Shown: piece by piece, positions 62,754 through 64,000 of the stretch
How the letters are laid out: each line of letters starts with the position of its first letter
How positions within the stretch are numbered: the stretch's first letter is position 1
Assembly: GCA_023333565.1 (NCBI GenBank)
Contig: JAJKFH010001182.1
Location: 62,001-126,000, forward strand
Direction of reading: 5' to 3'
DNA from: Puffinus mauretanicus
Taxonomy: Eukaryota > Chordata > Aves > Procellariiformes > Procellariidae
DNA: 64,000 nt
Translations under genes and position numbers: made by a program
Notes under the pieces: generated by a model
Databases searched by the model: none
What the model was told of the DNA's origin: nothing
The model's input: only the letters and a program-made list of their open reading frames with translations

Positions 62754-64000
62754 CTAACAGAAGGGACAAAAAAATGACAAAGTTATTATCACAATATAAC
62801 AGCAAATTTAACAAAATAAAAAAGGATATAGTTTGCAAATAATCTTAAATTAGTAAAATTAATGGTTCTGTGCCTTTTAATTCTTTTGCACAGTGAAGCC
62901 AACCACACAGAAGTGGAAGAAACCGCACAATTTTAAGACATTAATTTCTCCCTCCACACAAAAAATTTCAGCATATATCATACTCCTGTCTACCATATTA
63001 ATTCCATTTTGTGCTCTCATTTATAAGAATACCTAATATTTAAATCAACTTTCTGGCTGGTAATCTCATTGAAAGCTGATGCTGGGGCGGGAGCGGGGGA
63101 ATAATTAAAAAAATAAATCAATCTTCTTGCTAAAAACCTGTTTGTTCAATACGTGAAAATTTTGATTCATCATGGGTACCACCTTTTAGATTGGGGACAC
63201 TTTCTTAATAAATTCTTTAAGAAAACACTGATTGCCTAAGTTCTGCAGAGGATTAAAGAATACAAGCTAGTCTTGTCAAATGAGGCAATCTCATAAAGTA
63301 TCTAACACTGAACAGCTAACTCACACTTGCATGTTCATTCCAAATCATGGTTTTAACATCCTATTGCTATCAAATGGGCACAGAAAATTTGTTTTTCTAA
63401 CACTTTCTGAATCTGTGAGTGTATGCCAATGTAAAAATGTTGTGTATCTCACCAGCTGCTACTTTTAAGTCGTAACCGTAGATCTTTAATCAAGCACAGC
63501 TCAGATCCTACGGTAAATTTTTGTTCTCTGTCCTGTGGATTTTCTTTGCTGTTGTTCATACTATGATGCTAGCGTACACAAGACAAAGACTCAGAACACA
63601 AATTCCTACATACAGAAAAAAGGCTGCTTTCGTAGTTCCCAATTCTGAGATAAAAAACCAAGGCAAACTGGGATTTGCAATTGAAAGATTTTTCTTCAGT
63701 TACATGAAAATTCTTAGTTGATCCTAATTTGCTATAGATTCGGAAACGGACCTTTAAGTAAATTTGCACCTTTAAGTAAAAAGTTATTCGAGAAAATATT
63801 GCATATAAATATTTCCAGATGACAAAAATGGGAAGTCTACACCATAAACATAAGTGAATGTGTTTTTCTATACTAGCTAGGATATGATATATTATTTGAC
63901 AACATTAAATCAGGAGTATTAAAATTGAGGTAATTAAGTCATGTCAGTCCTAGGCTTCCTCCTGTGTTAGAGCTTCTACAGTTTCAGAAGAAATTATGCA
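62754..64000 (-). other. MRPS31: MRPS31 last intron (partial)
   Basis: About 1.25 kb of AT-rich sequence upstream of the last exon on the minus strand. I found no further MRPS31-like coding sequence, so the penultimate exon lies past the window's right end. Confidence 0.8.

Noticed and set aside
1..64000. CRISPR arrays, operons, phage or bacterial defence genes
   Set aside because: The sequence is a vertebrate nuclear locus with introns and LINEs; no regularly spaced repeats or prokaryotic gene clusters are present.
1..64000. tRNA, rRNA or endogenous retrovirus sequences
   Set aside because: No tRNA box pair, rRNA block, long terminal repeat or retroviral coding motif was recognised by eye. 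A tRNAscan-SE or Infernal run would settle the RNA question.
62754..64000. Additional MRPS31 exon
   Set aside because: Open frames here have no resemblance to MRPS31 and lack paired splice sites on the minus strand.

Overview
The window looks like bird nuclear genomic DNA: large introns, AT-rich single-copy sequence, one strong CpG island, one well-preserved CR1 non-LTR retrotransposon and few other young repeats. CR1 also occurs in crocodilians and turtles. Assignment to birds rests on the low repeat content and short intergenic distance, so it is an inference. The species cannot be read from the sequence. Nothing suggests a prokaryotic or viral source.

Two protein-coding genes are supported, both on the minus strand. 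The first coding exon of FOXO1 (34399-35004) encodes the N-terminus, the first AKT site and the first half of the forkhead domain. It lies in a CpG island of about 2 kb (33800-35890) that also holds the 5' leader and probable promoter. The splice donor is at 34398/34397. Everything to its left (1-34398) is FOXO1 intron 1, and exon 2 lies outside the window. The last coding exon of MRPS31 (62542-62753) lies at the right, with its poly(A) signal at 62417-62422. The order and orientation (FOXO1 and MRPS31 in tandem, same strand) match human 13q14.11 as I know it.

Layout. 1-34398: FOXO1 intron 1, with a CR1 insertion (8590-9832), an old reverse-oriented CR1 fragment (about 22270-22415), simple repeats, and two diverged direct copies of an unrecognised segment of about 200 bp (about 25236-25434 and 27003-27218). 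34399-35890: FOXO1 exon 1, leader and promoter region. 35890-62400: the intergenic interval of about 27 kb. It holds remnants of old amniote repeats (MIR-like, CR1 3' ends, MITE-like pieces), a purine-rich tract near 43 kb, and a curious interval at 45.4-47.7 kb with a well-formed exon candidate and a decayed ORF resembling CGGBP1/hAT-type transposon proteins. 62400-64000: the MRPS31 3' end and part of its last intron.

The two genes have unrelated jobs (an insulin/AKT-regulated transcription factor and a mitochondrial small-subunit ribosomal protein). Nothing in the sequence indicates shared function. Most other long open frames are GC-driven or antisense shadows. The items most worth a second look are the paired intronic segments and the 45.4-47.7 kb interval.
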